Both the position numbers and the translations under genes were made by a program. The notes beneath the pieces are model-generated. The model searched no databases. It saw only the letters and a program-made list of their open reading frames with translations, and was not told where the DNA came from. A DNA stretch of 6,676 nt from an uncultured Veillonella sp. (GTDB taxonomy: Bacteria; Bacillota_C; Negativicutes; Veillonellales; Veillonellaceae). Where the stretch lies: assembly GCA_900765235.1 (NCBI GenBank), contig CAAFRK010000271.1, positions 1 to 6,676 of the forward strand, read 5' to 3'. Of the stretch, positions 6,166-6,676 are shown in pieces. Every line of letters begins with the position of its first letter. The first letter of the stretch is position 1.

Positions 6166-6676
6166 ATGACACTACAAGAACGAGAGGCTCGCGCCTGTGC
6201 CATCATAGATAGTATGGCACGGGAATTGCGTGCAGTTTCCATATATTTACACGATAATCCTGAATTGGGCTTGAATGAGCATAAAGCAGTAAAGGTAATT
6301 CACCAATTCTTAGAAACACATAATTTTATATCTCATGTAAGTCTAACTAATCGGCCAGAGTTACAAACAGCGTTACGGGGCGACTATAACGGTACTGCAC
6401 GGCATAAAATAGCCTTCTTAGGTGAATATGATGCGTTACCGGAACTAGGCCACGGCTGTGGTCATAACCTTATTGCTATGATGAGCTTAGGTGCTGCTGT
6501 TGCTTTTAGTCAAAGTGCACCACAGGATTGGGGTACAACATTCTTTGGGTGCCCTGCAGAGGAAACTATCGGTGGTAAGGTATATATGGCAGAAGCCGGT
6601 CTTTTTAAAGGCTATGAGGCAGCACTTATCATTCATCCAGGTGGAGAAAATGAGGTGGGAGGTACATCATTGGCGA
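6166..6676 (+). CDS. M20-family amidohydrolase/metallopeptidase, N-terminal part (3' end outside window)
   Basis: The frame stays open from the ATG at 6166 to the window end (170 codons) and starts MTLQEREARACAIIDSM. The family is zinc/manganese-dependent amidohydrolases of the M20D/ACY1L2 type, which includes aminobenzoyl-glutamate hydrolase AbgB and related peptidases of about 390-430 residues, so a bit less than half is visible. Family motifs are LHDNPELGLNEHKA (28-41), IAFLGEYDALPELGHGCGHN (82-101), GCPAEETIGGKVYM (128-141) and AALIIHPGG (152-160). Expected metal ligands are Cys98, His100, the Glu132-Glu133 pair and His157. Asn101 replaces the Asp of the more common CGHD motif; GEYDALP together with CGHN is what places it in the ACY1L2-like branch. 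There is no signal peptide, so it should be cytoplasmic. It follows ldcA by 126 bases. The exact substrate (N-acyl amino acid, dipeptide or p-aminobenzoyl-glutamate) cannot be told. Confidence 0.9.
   Translation, partial: MTLQEREARACAIIDSMARELRAVSIYLHDNPELGLNEHKAVKVIHQFLETHNFISHVSLTNRPELQTALRGDYNGTARHKIAFLGEYDALPELGHGCGHNLIAMMSLGAAVAFSQSAPQDWGTTFFGCPAEETIGGKVYMAEAGLFKGYEAALIIHPGGENEVGGTSLA

Overview
The window reads as one strand of closely packed bacterial genes from a moderately AT-rich genome with strong Shine-Dalgarno sites (AAGGAG, GGAGGG, AAGGGGAG). This fits a Bacillota-type organism. A member of the Negativicutes such as Veillonella is my best guess from general appearance, but that is an inference and nothing in the window proves it. 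All supported genes are on the + strand and there is no gene-free stretch longer than about 130 bases.

Region 1 (start to 5011) is the distal part of an oligopeptide ABC transporter operon: the C-terminal part of permease OppC (cut by the window edge), ATPases OppD and OppF, a cytoplasmic-looking serine hydrolase of the class A beta-lactamase fold, and the peptide-binding protein OppA. Junctions are TAATG overlaps (oppC/oppD and oppD/oppF), a 12-base gap (oppF/hydrolase) and an ATGA overlap (hydrolase/oppA). This implies one transcript with translational coupling. It ends at a perfect 11-bp hairpin with a U-rich tail (5021-5052).

Region 2 (5012-6062) is a separate unit: a candidate promoter lying right against the terminator, then an LD-carboxypeptidase of family S66 (LdcA/MccF/YkfA type). 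A possible terminator stem uses the end of that reading frame.

Region 3 (6063-6676) is an AT-rich leader with degenerate direct repeats, followed by the first 170 codons of an M20-family amidohydrolase/peptidase that runs off the window.

Together the genes describe uptake of peptides across the inner membrane (OppA capture, OppBC channel, OppDF ATP hydrolysis) followed by cytoplasmic processing. LdcA removes the terminal D-amino acid from murein tetrapeptides, and the M20 enzyme and the serine hydrolase are candidates for cutting other amide bonds. The arrangement recalls the Bacillus subtilis dpp-ykf locus, where a peptide transporter sits with a YkfA-type S66 enzyme. Salvage of cell-wall peptides is therefore a reasonable but unproven reading. 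The least explained member is the serine hydrolase inserted between oppF and oppA.
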